Assembly: GCA_029567195.1 (NCBI GenBank)
Contig: JAKQLJ010000031.1
Location: 1-32,903 of the forward strand
Length of the DNA: 32,903 bases
Origin: a bacterium
GTDB lineage: Bacteria; Patescibacteriota; Minisyncoccia; Moranbacterales; UBA2206
Direction of reading: 5' to 3'
Part shown: positions 6,240 to 13,427 of the stretch, in pieces
Position numbering within the stretch: position 1 is the stretch's first letter
Layout: each line of letters starts with the position of its first letter
Program-made: the position numbers and the translations under genes
Notes under the pieces: model-generated
Database searches by the model: none
What the model saw: the letters and a program-made list of their open reading frames with translations, nothing else
What the model was told of the DNA's origin: nothing

Positions 6240-8129
6240 TTATTCATTGTCTTTTTTCGATTCGTTATTATCTTTGTCCTCATCTTCTTTTTTAATAAAG
6301 AAATCTTTTAAGGTATGCGTGGCATTAAAAGTGTCTATATCCTTTTGGGTATATTTTTCTGTCGGTTCCACATTGCCATATTCTAACAAAAATTTCATCA
6401 ATTCTCCAAAAGCTGGCGCGGCGCTTGATTCCGCCCATTCAACATCTTTTGGATCGTCAATCCTGACCAAAACAGTAAATTTAGGATTATCCACTGGAGC
6501 AAAACCGGCAAATGATCCGATGGTTTTTCCTTCTTCATAGCCCCGGGAATTGGAACTGGCCACCTGGGCGGTTCCTGTTTTTCCGCCCACCAGATATCCC
6601 GGGACGCCCGCTCTTTTTCCGTGGCCTTCAACCACCACACTTTTAAGCATTTGCTTCGCTTGGTAAGCAGTTTGAGCGGAAATGACCCTTCTGATTTCCA
6701 TCGGATTTGTTACCTCCTCGCTTCCATCGCTATGAATAATCTTTTCCACTGTTTGCGGTTTCAAAAGAACTCCTCCGTTAGCAATGACATTATAACCGGA
6801 AATCAGCTGAATGGGAGTGGTTGTTATTCCCTGTCCGAAAGCAGAAGTAAAAAATTGGATGTCACTTTTAAGATTTTTCAAATTATTGATGTTTCCAGCG
6901 GCTTCCCCGAAAAGATCCACTCCTGTCGGTTCTCCAAAACCAAAACGTTTGACATAATCGGCAAAATTTCTGTTCCCCAATTGCTTTTCGGCAAAAATCA
7001 CTCCGGTATTTAAAGATTTTTCCAAAACTTGGGTCATCGTCTGGACACCATACGATTTAAGGTCGGAATTTTTCATGGTATAGCCGGCTTCTTTCACTAC
7101 TCCGGTGTCAGTGTAAGTGGTGTTTGGTGTTATCTTTCCCGCATCGATAGCCGAAGCCAGAGTAAAGGTTTTAAAGATGCTTCCCGGTTCATACGCATCG
7201 CTCACCGCTAAATTTCTGAATGTTTCCATGTTTTCCACACTGGCATAATCGTTGGGGTTAAAATTGGGATAGCTGGCCAGTGCCAAAATTTTTCCGCTGT
7301 TTGATTCCATTACGATAATCGTTCCCTTGTCCGCCTGATGTTTTTCCACCGCGCTTTTTATAATTTTTTCCGTTTCATATTGAATGATATGATCGATTGT
7401 CAAAACAAGGGTGTCTCCATCGCGAGCATAACTTATCTCTTTTTCTTTAAACGTTATCCACCTTCCGGAATTGTCTTTTTGATGAAAAAGGTTTCCTTCC
7501 TGCCCCTTGAGCTTGTCTTCAAAAAAAAGTTCCAGCCCGTATCTTCCGCCAAATATTTCATCCTTCCAGCCGACAAAACCCAGAACATGGGAAGCCAACT
7601 CTCCGGCCGGATAATATCGGTATGTTTCGTCAGCCAGATGAATTCCCTTAAGTTTGGATTGATTTATTTTATCCGTCTCTTCATCGCTCAATCGATGCTT
7701 TAGGACTTCATACATATCTTCGGGTCTGGATAATTTTTCGTATAACTCCCCCCGATCAAGCCCCAGAGTTTCCGCCACCACATAGGAAGTTTTTTCCGCA
7801 TCTTCCACTTCTTTGGGAACGGCATAGGCCATTTTCACTTCGCGATTGACTGCTACCGGATAAAGACCTTCCCTGTCGCGTAAAAATATTTCTCCTCTTT
7901 TGGGGATTAATTTTTTAAACAAAGAATGCTGTTCTTCAGCCAGAGCTTTATATTGGCTGTGGGAAATTACCTGCAAAAAATATAATTTAAAAAAAATGGC
8001 CGCCGCTATCGCTAAAACGAAAAAAGTCAAAAAATATATCCTTGCATCACCAAGATTTTCATCAGTTTTTTGAGCCAGATTACAACGGCTGCCAATTTTG
8101 TATTTCCTGTTTTTTGTAGTTTCAGCCAT
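6240..8129 (-). CDS. ftsI: FtsI/PBP2-type peptidoglycan D,D-transpeptidase
   Basis: A class B penicillin-binding protein that cross-links septal peptidoglycan. It has a single N-terminal transmembrane segment (about residues 32-55), the dimerisation/pedestal region beginning IPKRGEIFLRDREG, and a transpeptidase domain with all three motifs in order: SIFK (active-site Ser, about residue 318), SLN (about 373) and KTG (about 518). A charged Glu/Asp/Lys tail closes the protein. The track starts at GTG 8132; I prefer the adjacent ATG at 8129. The length (about 629 residues) is normal for FtsI. It sits between ftsL and murF, the expected dcw order. No PASTA repeats are visible. A 12-bp inverted repeat lies just upstream at 8143-8179. 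Confidence 0.95.
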   Translation of the reverse strand: MAETTKNRKYKIGSRCNLAQKTDENLGDARIYFLTFFVLAIAAAIFFKLYFLQVISHSQYKALAEEQHSLFKKLIPKRGEIFLRDREGLYPVAVNREVKMAYAVPKEVEDAEKTSYVVAETLGLDRGELYEKLSRPEDMYEVLKHRLSDEETDKINQSKLKGIHLADETYRYYPAGELASHVLGFVGWKDEIFGGRYGLELFFEDKLKGQEGNLFHQKDNSGRWITFKEKEISYARDGDTLVLTIDHIIQYETEKIIKSAVEKHQADKGTIIVMESNSGKILALASYPNFNPNDYASVENMETFRNLAVSDAYEPGSIFKTFTLASAIDAGKITPNTTYTDTGVVKEAGYTMKNSDLKSYGVQTMTQVLEKSLNTGVIFAEKQLGNRNFADYVKRFGFGEPTGVDLFGEAAGNINNLKNLKSDIQFFTSAFGQGITTTPIQLISGYNVIANGGVLLKPQTVEKIIHSDGSEEVTNPMEIRRVISAQTAYQAKQMLKSVVVEGHGKRAGVPGYLVGGKTGTAQVASSNSRGYEEGKTIGSFAGFAPVDNPKFTVLVRIDDPKDVEWAESSAAPAFGELMKFLLEYGNVEPTEKYTQKDIDTFNATHTLKDFFIKKEDEDKDNNESKKDNE

Positions 8130-8142
8130 CACCTATAAAATT

Positions 8143-8179
8143 AAAAGGTAAAAGTTTTTTGCCGTTTCTTTTACCTTTT
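8143..8179. repeat. 12-bp perfect inverted repeat in the ftsL-ftsI gap
   Basis: AAAAGGTAAAAG and CTTTTACCTTTT are separated by 13 nt. T-rich sequence follows the hairpin on both strands, so it looks like a weak two-way terminator. Because it lies inside the dcw operon directly before ftsI, on the minus strand it could lower ftsI/murF expression. Confidence 0.6.
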
Positions 8180-8206
8180 TCTTTATTAAGTTCAACTTTT
8201 CCTCTT

Positions 8207-8638
8207 TTATTTCATAGCCACCGGACTTTCCATTTCCACATAACTTACATTGACGGCATTTACTAAATCCAGATTTTCAGTTGCCTTTTCTATGTTATAC
8301 ATTGACCGAAGTTCCACTTCCCTGATTCTCATTTTTTTGCTTTCTTTCTCCAAACCTTGGATCTGGTTTTCAATTTCTCTCATTTCGTATCCCTGAGTAG
8401 CCAAATCATTGACTTGATATAGATAAAAAGCGCCGGAAGCAATCACTGATGCGACTAACATAAAACATGCGCTCACCAATCCCAGCTTGGCGCTTCCTTT
8501 AACTTTTGATTCTCTTGTTGAGGATTTTTTTTCTCTCATAGACAAGACCTTACCTTTTATGGATGATCTTCCAGCTATGGCCGCAGAATTTCCAAAAGAG
8601 GAAAAATTCTGGCTATAAAATCCCAATACCCTTGACAT
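8207..8638 (-). CDS. ftsL: FtsL/DivIC-like septum protein
   Basis: A 143-residue bitopic protein: a cytoplasmic basic stretch of about 50 residues, one transmembrane segment (LGLVSACFMLVASVIASGAF), then a coiled coil (EMREIENQIQGLEKESKKMR) and a short tail ending in Y-IEKATENLDLVNA. FtsL-type proteins assemble with DivIC/FtsB and FtsQ and help activate FtsI/FtsW at the septum. Sequence identity in this family is very low, so the call rests on architecture and on the position between rsmH and ftsI, where ftsL normally lies. The track start has a Shine-Dalgarno-like AGGGGG 11 nt upstream. An internal ATG at 8539 (MREKKSSTRESK) would give a more typical length of 110 residues and also has an AAGG upstream. 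Confidence 0.78.
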   Translation of the reverse strand: MSRVLGFYSQNFSSFGNSAAIAGRSSIKGKVLSMREKKSSTRESKVKGSAKLGLVSACFMLVASVIASGAFYLYQVNDLATQGYEMREIENQIQGLEKESKKMRIREVELRSMYNIEKATENLDLVNAVNVSYVEMESPVAMK

Positions 8639-8709
8639 TAATTTTCAGTCCCCCTGAAAATCAATAGCTAATTAAAATTTTCGTGTTTATTTTTATTTTT
8701 CCCTGCACG

Positions 8710-9696
8710 CTACACTTTCTCCGCCACCCTCAACTTTGCGCTTCGCGAGCGCGGATTCGATAATATTTCTTTCTCGGACGGTAAAATCGGCTTTTTTGTA
8801 ATAGCTTTTATCTTCGGTCGGCACGACTTTCTTCCATAAAGAAATTCGTCGGCTGACAGACCCGTCCGCAGTGCTTCGCCTGACGATGCGGATGAGGAAA
8901 TGCATCCCCCTGCATTTTCCCTCAATATTTTTTTAACTATCCTGTCTTCTAATGAATGGAATGAGATGATGCCCAGCCTTCCTTTCGGCAGGAGCGCTTC
9001 TATCGCTTGAGGTATGAATTTCTTGAGATTTTCCAATTCTCCGTTTACTTCTATCCTTAACGCCTGAAAGGTTCTGGTTGCCGGATTAATTTTCCCGTGC
9101 CGGTATCTTTCCGGCACAGCTTTTGTTATAATTTCCGCCAGTTCTGCCGTAGTTTCAATATTTTTATTTTTTCTTTCTCCAACTATCTTTTTGGCAATAT
9201 TTTTATAAAATTTTTCTTCTCCGTATTCCCGAATTATTCTCTCCAAATTATCCTGGCCATATTCGTTGACTATTTTTTTGGCCGTCAATTCCTGTTTCCG
9301 GTCATAGCGCATATCCAGCTCGGCCTCTTTTTGAAAACTCATGCCGTATTCCGGATTATTTATCTGATCGGATGACCATCCCAAATCAGCCAATATCGCA
9401 TTTACTTTTTCTATTTTTAATTCTTTCAATATGTCCGACAAATTCGCAAAGTTGCCATTGACTGCTATCATCCTTTCTTCCGATTTAGATTTTAGATTTT
9501 TGATTTTTGATTTGAATCTTTCTATGGCATTTAAATCCAAATCAATCGCGACTAATTTACCTCCGTTTCCTATTTTTCCCAATATCGCTTCACTGTGTCC
9601 GCCTCCCCCCAGAGTGGCGTCCACTACAATATCGCCTTTTTTCAAATTCAATTGATCTATGGCCTCCTCAAGTAATACTGTCTTATGAATAGTCAT
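8710..9696 (-). CDS. rsmH: 16S rRNA (cytosine-1402-N4)-methyltransferase RsmH (MraW)
   Basis: RsmH N4-methylates C1402 in the decoding centre of 16S rRNA using S-adenosylmethionine. Visible motifs are HKTVLLEEAID, the SAM-binding VVDATLGGGGHSEAIL, ADLGWSSDQINNPEYGMSF, LDMRYD, PATRTFQALRIEVN and ISFHSLEDRIVKK. The C-terminus RSRSAKLRVAEKV is typical. The track begins at TTG (9708); the ATG at 9696 (MTIHKTVLL) matches the family start, giving 328 residues. Between IVKKILREN and PKIKAITKKPI, where the family usually has about 14 residues, there are about 26 (GGCISSSASSGEALRTGLSA and onward). The DNA there contains two small palindromes, suggesting an in-frame insertion. The gene follows mraZ and precedes ftsL, the standard dcw order. 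Confidence 0.94.
   Translation of the reverse strand: MTIHKTVLLEEAIDQLNLKKGDIVVDATLGGGGHSEAILGKIGNGGKLVAIDLDLNAIERFKSKIKNLKSKSEERMIAVNGNFANLSDILKELKIEKVNAILADLGWSSDQINNPEYGMSFQKEAELDMRYDRKQELTAKKIVNEYGQDNLERIIREYGEEKFYKNIAKKIVGERKNKNIETTAELAEIITKAVPERYRHGKINPATRTFQALRIEVNGELENLKKFIPQAIEALLPKGRLGIISFHSLEDRIVKKILRENAGGCISSSASSGEALRTGLSADEFLYGRKSCRPKIKAITKKPILPSEKEILSNPRSRSAKLRVAEKV
8824..8892. repeat. Palindromic segment inside rsmH
   Basis: Two adjacent imperfect palindromes. One has arms TCCGCA (8865-8870) and TGCGGA (8887-8892). The other centres on CGACTTTCTT-CCATA-AAGAAA...GTCG (8824-8851). They coincide with the extra, low-conservation loop of RsmH. An inserted repeat element is inferred. 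Confidence 0.4.
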
Positions 9697-9698
9697 AT

Positions 9699-9770
9699 CA
9701 ATGAACAATGATCAGTGATCAATGAACAATATTTTTCAGTCGCTTTTTGTTCATTGTTCTTTGTTCATTG
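9699..9770. repeat. Four copies of a decamer, two direct and two inverted
   Basis: CAATGAACAA occurs at 9699-9708 and 9720-9729; its complement TTGTTCATTG occurs at 9747-9756 and 9761-9770. TGATCA repeats lie between the first pair. The array fills the mraZ-rsmH gap and could fold into alternative hairpins. The first copy spans the codons before the RsmH ATG. Confidence 0.75.
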
Positions 9771-9771
9771 T

Positions 9772-10206
9772 TTAATATACTCCGAGCTTTCCCAATTGTT
9801 CGGCAATTTCGTCAGAATTCTTTTCGGCATTTTTCTTGTATTCGTTCCATTTCTTTTCGTCCCAAATTTCCAAACGGTTATAAACTCCGGCAACGATGGC
9901 ATTCTTTCCAATTCCCGCGTAACTTCTCAAAAAATCCGGAATTAAAATTCTTCCTTGCTTGTCTATTTCGCAATCAATCGCTCCTGCCAACATTAAACGG
10001 ATAAAGCTTCTGGTGGCTGATTCTCCTACCGGCAATGTTCCTAATTTTCCCGCCAACTCTTCCCACACTTTCATCGGATAAATGAAAAGGCATTTGTCCA
10101 AACCTCTCGTCACTACCACTTTGTTTTTAAGTTCAGCGCGAAATTTGCTCGGCAGGGCCAATCTTTTTTTGGGATCTATGGAATGCTGGTATTCGCCGAT
10201 GAACAT
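9772..10206 (-). CDS. mraZ: Transcriptional regulator MraZ
   Basis: MraZ is the AbrB-fold DNA-binding protein that opens dcw clusters and represses its own promoter. The 144-residue protein begins MFIGEYQHSIDPKKRLALPSK, a hallmark, and has the second repeat with GAIDCEIDKQGRILIPDFLR. The length matches the family (about 140-150). It is the first gene after the promoter at 10377-10405, whose early transcribed region carries two tandem AAAGTGG decamers, the known type of MraZ box. Autoregulation is therefore well supported by sequence. The Shine-Dalgarno (AGAGAT) is weak. A long 5' untranslated region of about 160 nt with a 12-bp inverted repeat precedes the start. Confidence 0.95.
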   Translation of the reverse strand: MFIGEYQHSIDPKKRLALPSKFRAELKNKVVVTRGLDKCLFIYPMKVWEELAGKLGTLPVGESATRSFIRLMLAGAIDCEIDKQGRILIPDFLRSYAGIGKNAIVAGVYNRLEIWDEKKWNEYKKNAEKNSDEIAEQLGKLGVY

Positions 10207-10243
10207 GTGATATCTCTACTAAATTACGAACTCACAAAATATG

Positions 10244-10317
10244 CGAATTACGAATAGCTCAGTGGCTTCAACAGACATCATTCACATTAGTATATTCATT
10301 CAAAGATTCGTAATTCG
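10244..10317. repeat. 12-bp perfect inverted repeat in the mraZ leader
   Basis: CGAATTACGAAT (10244-10255) and ATTCGTAATTCG (10306-10317) are separated by 50 nt. A third related sequence, AAATTACGAA, lies at 10221-10230. The repeat lies between the MraZ boxes and the start codon, within the predicted 5' untranslated region. Confidence 0.6.
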
Positions 10318-10340
10318 TAGAGAAAGTCTCGTAGAGACGT

Positions 10341-10360
10341 TCCCCACTTTAAACCACTTT
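10341..10360 (-). promoter_or_regulatory. MraZ operator: two tandem AAAGTGG decamers
   Basis: On the minus strand AAAGTGGTTT is followed directly by AAAGTGGGGA, so the AAAGTGG cores repeat with a 10-bp period. This matches the known MraZ sites (AAAGTGN-type repeats in mollicutes, TGGGN repeats in E. coli). The boxes lie about 10-30 bp downstream of the predicted transcription start. A further GTGGGA lies in the promoter spacer. MraZ binding would block the promoter. Confidence 0.75.
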
Positions 10361-10376
10361 TATTTACTACCTCTCT

Positions 10377-10405
10377 ATTTTATCCCACCGGAATACATCG
10401 GTCAA
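10377..10405 (-). promoter_or_regulatory. Promoter of the mraZ/dcw operon
   Basis: TTGACC, a 17-bp spacer and TAAAAT on the minus strand, directly upstream of the MraZ boxes. The predicted start of transcription is near 10370. Confidence 0.75.
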
Positions 10406-10493
10406 CACTTTTATTTTTTGTTCATTGAAACAAAAAAATGGCTTGTATAAGCCAATTGAATAAAAGTTATACACAGTTTTTACACTTGAAACT

Positions 10494-10531
10494 AAAAAAT
10501 AAAAAAACTCGGGCATTTTGGCCGAATTTTT
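10494..10531 (-). terminator. Rho-independent terminator of typA
   Basis: On the minus strand AAAAAATTCGG, a 9-nt loop, CCGAGTTTTTT, followed by more T. It starts 45 bp after the typA stop. The A-rich arm also gives T-rich flanks on the other strand. Confidence 0.75.
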
Positions 10532-10575
10532 TAATTATTTTTTCATTTCGCTTTGATTTATATTTCGCGACTTTT

Positions 10576-12360
10576 CTATTTTTTTCTTCCTGCTCTGATT
10601 CTTTCATTTTCTGTCAGATATTGTTTTCTGAGACGCACGGAGGATGGAGTGATTTCCAAATATTCATCTTCATTCATTATCTCCAGTCCTCTTTCGATTG
10701 TGATGATCATTGGCGGAGTAAGGTGAATGGCGGCATCAGCTCCGGAAGAACGCATATTGCTCATTTGCTTTCCCTTGATGGGATTGACTGACATTTCATT
10801 TCCTTTGGTCACATTTCCAATTACCATTCCTTCATAAACTTCTGTCGCCGCATCGATATAAAGAGTGCCCCGTTCCTGAAGATTGGCCAGAGAAAATCCC
10901 AAGGCCTTGCCGGAAGCCATGGAAATCATCGAACCGACATCTTTTCTTTTAATTTCTCCGACAAAGGGGCGAAAACCGATTACCCGAGAACAAAGAATTC
11001 CTTCCCCTTTGGTTTCCACCATAAACTGGCCGCGATATCCCAAAAGTCCCCGCGTAGGAGCTTCAAAAATTATCCTGGTCTGACTTCCCCGAGTTTCCAT
11101 ATTGGTCATGATGCCTTTTCTTGTTCCCAACGCCTCAATCACTGCGCCGCTGACGGAACTGGGCACATCGATAGTCACTTCTTCAAACGGTTCGTGTTTT
11201 TTTCCGTCTATTTCTTTTATAATCACTTTTGGTTGCGATACTTGAATTTCATATCCCTCGCGCCGCATATTTTCCAATAAGATGGCGATATGCAATTCTC
11301 CCCGGCCGGAAACCGTGAAATATTCAGAAGAAGAAAAATCGACTTTCAGCCCGACATTTATTTCCAATTCTTTTTCCAATCTTTCCTTAATCTGTTGTCC
11401 GGTCACAAATTTTCCTTCCCGTCCGGCAAACGGAGAATCATTGACTAAAAATCTCAAAGTAATTGTCGGCTCATCAATGGAAATTGCCGGAAGAGCTTCT
11501 TGAGAAGCATCATTACAAATAGTTTCACCGATTTCAATATTCGGAAACCCGGCAATCATTGCGATATCCCCTGCTACTGCTTCTTCTACTTCCTTTTTTT
11601 CAATGCCGTGAAAACTGTAAATTTTTGTTACCCGTCCTGATTCCACACTGCCGTCCATTTTTTTTATTGTCAGACTCTCCCCCATTTTTATCCTTCCTTC
11701 ATAAATCCGCGACACCGCCAATCTTCCTAAGAAATTATCATAACCAAGATTAAAAGGCTGCGCTCTCAGCGGCATTTCGCTGTTATCCGGAGCAGGCGCT
11801 ACTTTTTCCAATATTGTATCCAGAAGCGGAGTAAGATCCGAAGATTCATCATCAAGATGCATCTTGGCAATCCCCTGTTTGGCAATAGCGTAAACAGTGG
11901 TGAAATCAAGCTGCTCATCGTTTCCGCCGAGATCCAAAAAAAGTTCAAAAACTTTTTCCTGCACCATATCCGGATCGGCCGCCGGTTTATCTATTTTATT
12001 GATGACCACAATCGGCTTGAGACCCAATTCCAATGATTTTTTGAGCACAAATCGAGTTTGCGGCATCGGCCCCTCTTGAGCATCCACAACCAGAACCACC
12101 GAATCGATTGATCGCAAAACCCGTTCCACTTCTGATCCGAAATCAGCATGCCCCGGCGTGTCCACAATATTTATTTTCGTGTCTTTGTAGAATATCGAGG
12201 TATTTTTGGCATAAATGGTAATTCCCCGCTCTTTTTCTAGAGCGTTGGAATCCATGGTCGCACCCTCCTTGGAAATGCCGGTCTGTTTCATTATGGCATC
12301 GGTAAGAGTGGTTTTTCCATGGTCAACATGGGCAATAATAGCAATATTTCTTATATCCAT
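10576..12360 (-). CDS. typA: Ribosome-associated translational GTPase TypA/BipA
   Basis: TypA/BipA is an EF-G-like GTPase that binds the ribosome and assists 50S assembly and stress adaptation. From the chosen ATG the protein begins MDIRNIAIIAHVDHGKTTLT, with G1 AHVDHGKT at residues 10-17, switch regions around GATMDSNALEKERGITI, G3 DTPGHADF and G4 NKIDKPAA. EF-G-like domains follow, then the TypA-specific C-terminal part (LANLQERGTLYIDAATEVYEGM). It ends SVRLRKQYLTENERIRAGRKK, typical of TypA. The length of 594 residues is normal. The track extends to TTG 12480, but those 40 residues (MWFSAVCQQ) are not family sequence and are the leader read through. No Shine-Dalgarno is visible at 12360. 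The gene has its own promoter, leader and terminator. Confidence 0.96.
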   Translation of the reverse strand: MDIRNIAIIAHVDHGKTTLTDAIMKQTGISKEGATMDSNALEKERGITIYAKNTSIFYKDTKINIVDTPGHADFGSEVERVLRSIDSVVLVVDAQEGPMPQTRFVLKKSLELGLKPIVVINKIDKPAADPDMVQEKVFELFLDLGGNDEQLDFTTVYAIAKQGIAKMHLDDESSDLTPLLDTILEKVAPAPDNSEMPLRAQPFNLGYDNFLGRLAVSRIYEGRIKMGESLTIKKMDGSVESGRVTKIYSFHGIEKKEVEEAVAGDIAMIAGFPNIEIGETICNDASQEALPAISIDEPTITLRFLVNDSPFAGREGKFVTGQQIKERLEKELEINVGLKVDFSSSEYFTVSGRGELHIAILLENMRREGYEIQVSQPKVIIKEIDGKKHEPFEEVTIDVPSSVSGAVIEALGTRKGIMTNMETRGSQTRIIFEAPTRGLLGYRGQFMVETKGEGILCSRVIGFRPFVGEIKRKDVGSMISMASGKALGFSLANLQERGTLYIDAATEVYEGMVIGNVTKGNEMSVNPIKGKQMSNMRSSGADAAIHLTPPMIITIERGLEIMNEDEYLEITPSSVRLRKQYLTENERIRAGRKK

Positions 12361-12379
12361 AGACGTAAAGTTATCGTTT

Positions 12380-12406
12380 CTGCCGTATCCTAATATACAA
12401 CGGCAG
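12380..12406 (-). promoter_or_regulatory. Second hairpin of the typA leader
   Basis: CTGCCGT and ACGGCAG (7 bp) enclose a 13-nt loop about 20 nt before the typA start. It could influence ribosome access or compete with the upstream terminator-like hairpin. Confidence 0.45.
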
Positions 12407-12439
12407 ATTATTTCATATTTCGCTTTTTCATGGTTCGCA

Positions 12440-12470
12440 AAAAAATAAAAAGTCTGCTGGCAAACAGCAG
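12440..12470 (-). terminator. Terminator-like hairpin in the typA leader (possible attenuator)
   Basis: On the minus strand CTGCTG, TTTGC loop, CAGCAG, then ACTTTTTATTTTTTT. It lies about 20-50 nt downstream of the predicted typA start of transcription and 80 nt before the coding start, where no gene needs terminating. The short stem makes it weak on its own. Confidence 0.55.
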
Positions 12471-12496
12471 AAAACCACAAAGCTGGACTGAAGTTA

Positions 12497-12525
12497 AAAA
12501 TATCATCAAAAAATCATTTTGTCAA
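12497..12525 (-). promoter_or_regulatory. Promoter of typA
   Basis: A perfect TTGACA, 17-bp spacer, and TATTTT preceded by TG (extended -10) on the minus strand. It gives a leader of about 130 nt before the ATG at 12360. Confidence 0.75.
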
Positions 12526-12543
12526 CTTTTCCTTTTTTTTCTG

Positions 12544-12552
12544 TGCTATAAT
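12544..12552 (+). promoter_or_regulatory. Extended -10 promoter of the lipoprotein gene
   Basis: TGC followed by TATAAT fits an extended -10 element; no good -35 lies at 17 bp. Transcription would start about 20 bp before the ATG at 12579. It is arranged back to back with the typA promoter. Confidence 0.6.
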
Positions 12553-12578
12553 TAAAGTATAACAATTAAAAGAAAAAA

Positions 12579-13169
12579 ATGAAAAAAGCAACTATGCTAT
12601 TCGTTATGCTGGCCGGACTGGTTCTTTCCGGATGCGGCCAAAAAACTCCGTCTGAAATTCAAGTGCCGGACACTCAAAAAGAAAGTGTAACTCCGGAAAG
12701 TAACAATGACACCGGCATTGTTACTTCCATAAAAGATGCTATGGGTCTCAACCGCACTATGGAATGCACCTATTCAATAAAGAACGAAATGGAAGCTAAG
12801 TCCTATGTTCAAGGCAATAAAATCAAATCTTTTACTGATATCGGAGGAGTAAAAAACATCACTCTCTTTGACGGAGAGACTTTCTATATGTGGATAGAAA
12901 ACAAAAGCGAAGGAACAAAAATGACCAAGACTTGTATGGAAGAAATGGCCAAGGACTTGCCCAAGCCTAGTGGCGAAAACACCGCCTCGCCTGCCGACCT
13001 TAAAGATATTCAGGAAGGATATAAAGACGCTATGAATGTAAAATGCCAGAGCGCTTCCGATGTTGATTTTTCCGTTCCAAGCAATATCGTGTTTGCCGAC
13101 CAATGCGAAATGATGAAAGCAATGATGAAAGGACTGAGCAATATGAAACTCCCCAATGCTCCCCAATAA
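12579..13169 (+). CDS. Putative lipoprotein, unknown function
   Basis: The 196-residue protein has a classic lipoprotein signal peptide (MKKATMLFVMLAGLVLSGCG) with the lipobox LSGC, so cleavage would leave Cys at residue 19 as the lipidated N-terminus. A short linker rich in Ser, Pro and Glu follows. Then comes a domain with MECTYSIKNEMEAKSYVQGNK, GVKNITLFDGETFYMWIENK and a C-terminal MKCQSASDVDFSVPSNIVF. This resembles beta-rich extracytoplasmic domains that monitor or bind something at the cell surface, and the four later Cys residues may form disulfides. No named family is recognised. It stands as a single-gene unit with an extended -10 promoter and a clear terminator. Confidence 0.85.
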   Translation: MKKATMLFVMLAGLVLSGCGQKTPSEIQVPDTQKESVTPESNNDTGIVTSIKDAMGLNRTMECTYSIKNEMEAKSYVQGNKIKSFTDIGGVKNITLFDGETFYMWIENKSEGTKMTKTCMEEMAKDLPKPSGENTASPADLKDIQEGYKDAMNVKCQSASDVDFSVPSNIVFADQCEMMKAMMKGLSNMKLPNAPQ

Positions 13170-13182
13170 AACAGCTAAGCAA

Positions 13183-13219
13183 AAAAACGCTCCGATATAT
13201 CGGGGCGTTTTTGTTTTTT
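13183..13219 (+). terminator. Rho-independent terminator of the lipoprotein gene
   Basis: AAAAACGC-T-CCGAT, ATAT loop region, ATCGG-G-GCGTTTTT, then TGTTTTTT. The stem is long and GC-rich in the middle. Confidence 0.9.
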
Positions 13220-13338
13220 CGCTTTTAACAATTCAACCGGGATTAATTTCATTTTCCGCATATTTTATATTTATCAGCAATATTTCCGCCTCTTTTAGCG
13301 TATAAGAAACAATAAGCACTTATACACAATCGCCAACC

Positions 13339-13367
13339 TTGCCATATGAACAAGATAATTATATAAT
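13339..13367 (+). promoter_or_regulatory. Promoter of the 13428 gene
   Basis: TTGCCA, exactly 17 bp, then a perfect TATAAT. The leader would be about 54 nt. A second TATAAT (13373-13378) lies downstream without a -35. Confidence 0.7.
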
Positions 13368-13427
13368 TTAAATATAATATCAATACAAAAACAAATTCAT
13401 AAGGCTGGGAAAGCCACTCAAACAAAA

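Noticed and set aside
8693-8905. Minus-strand ORF of 70 residues inside the rsmH 3' end
   Set aside because: Other-frame shadow of rsmH across its palindromic segment; no start signal.
12361-12480. 40-residue N-terminal extension of TypA
   Set aside because: It starts at TTG, covers the leader hairpins, and the protein family begins at MDIRNIAIIAH.
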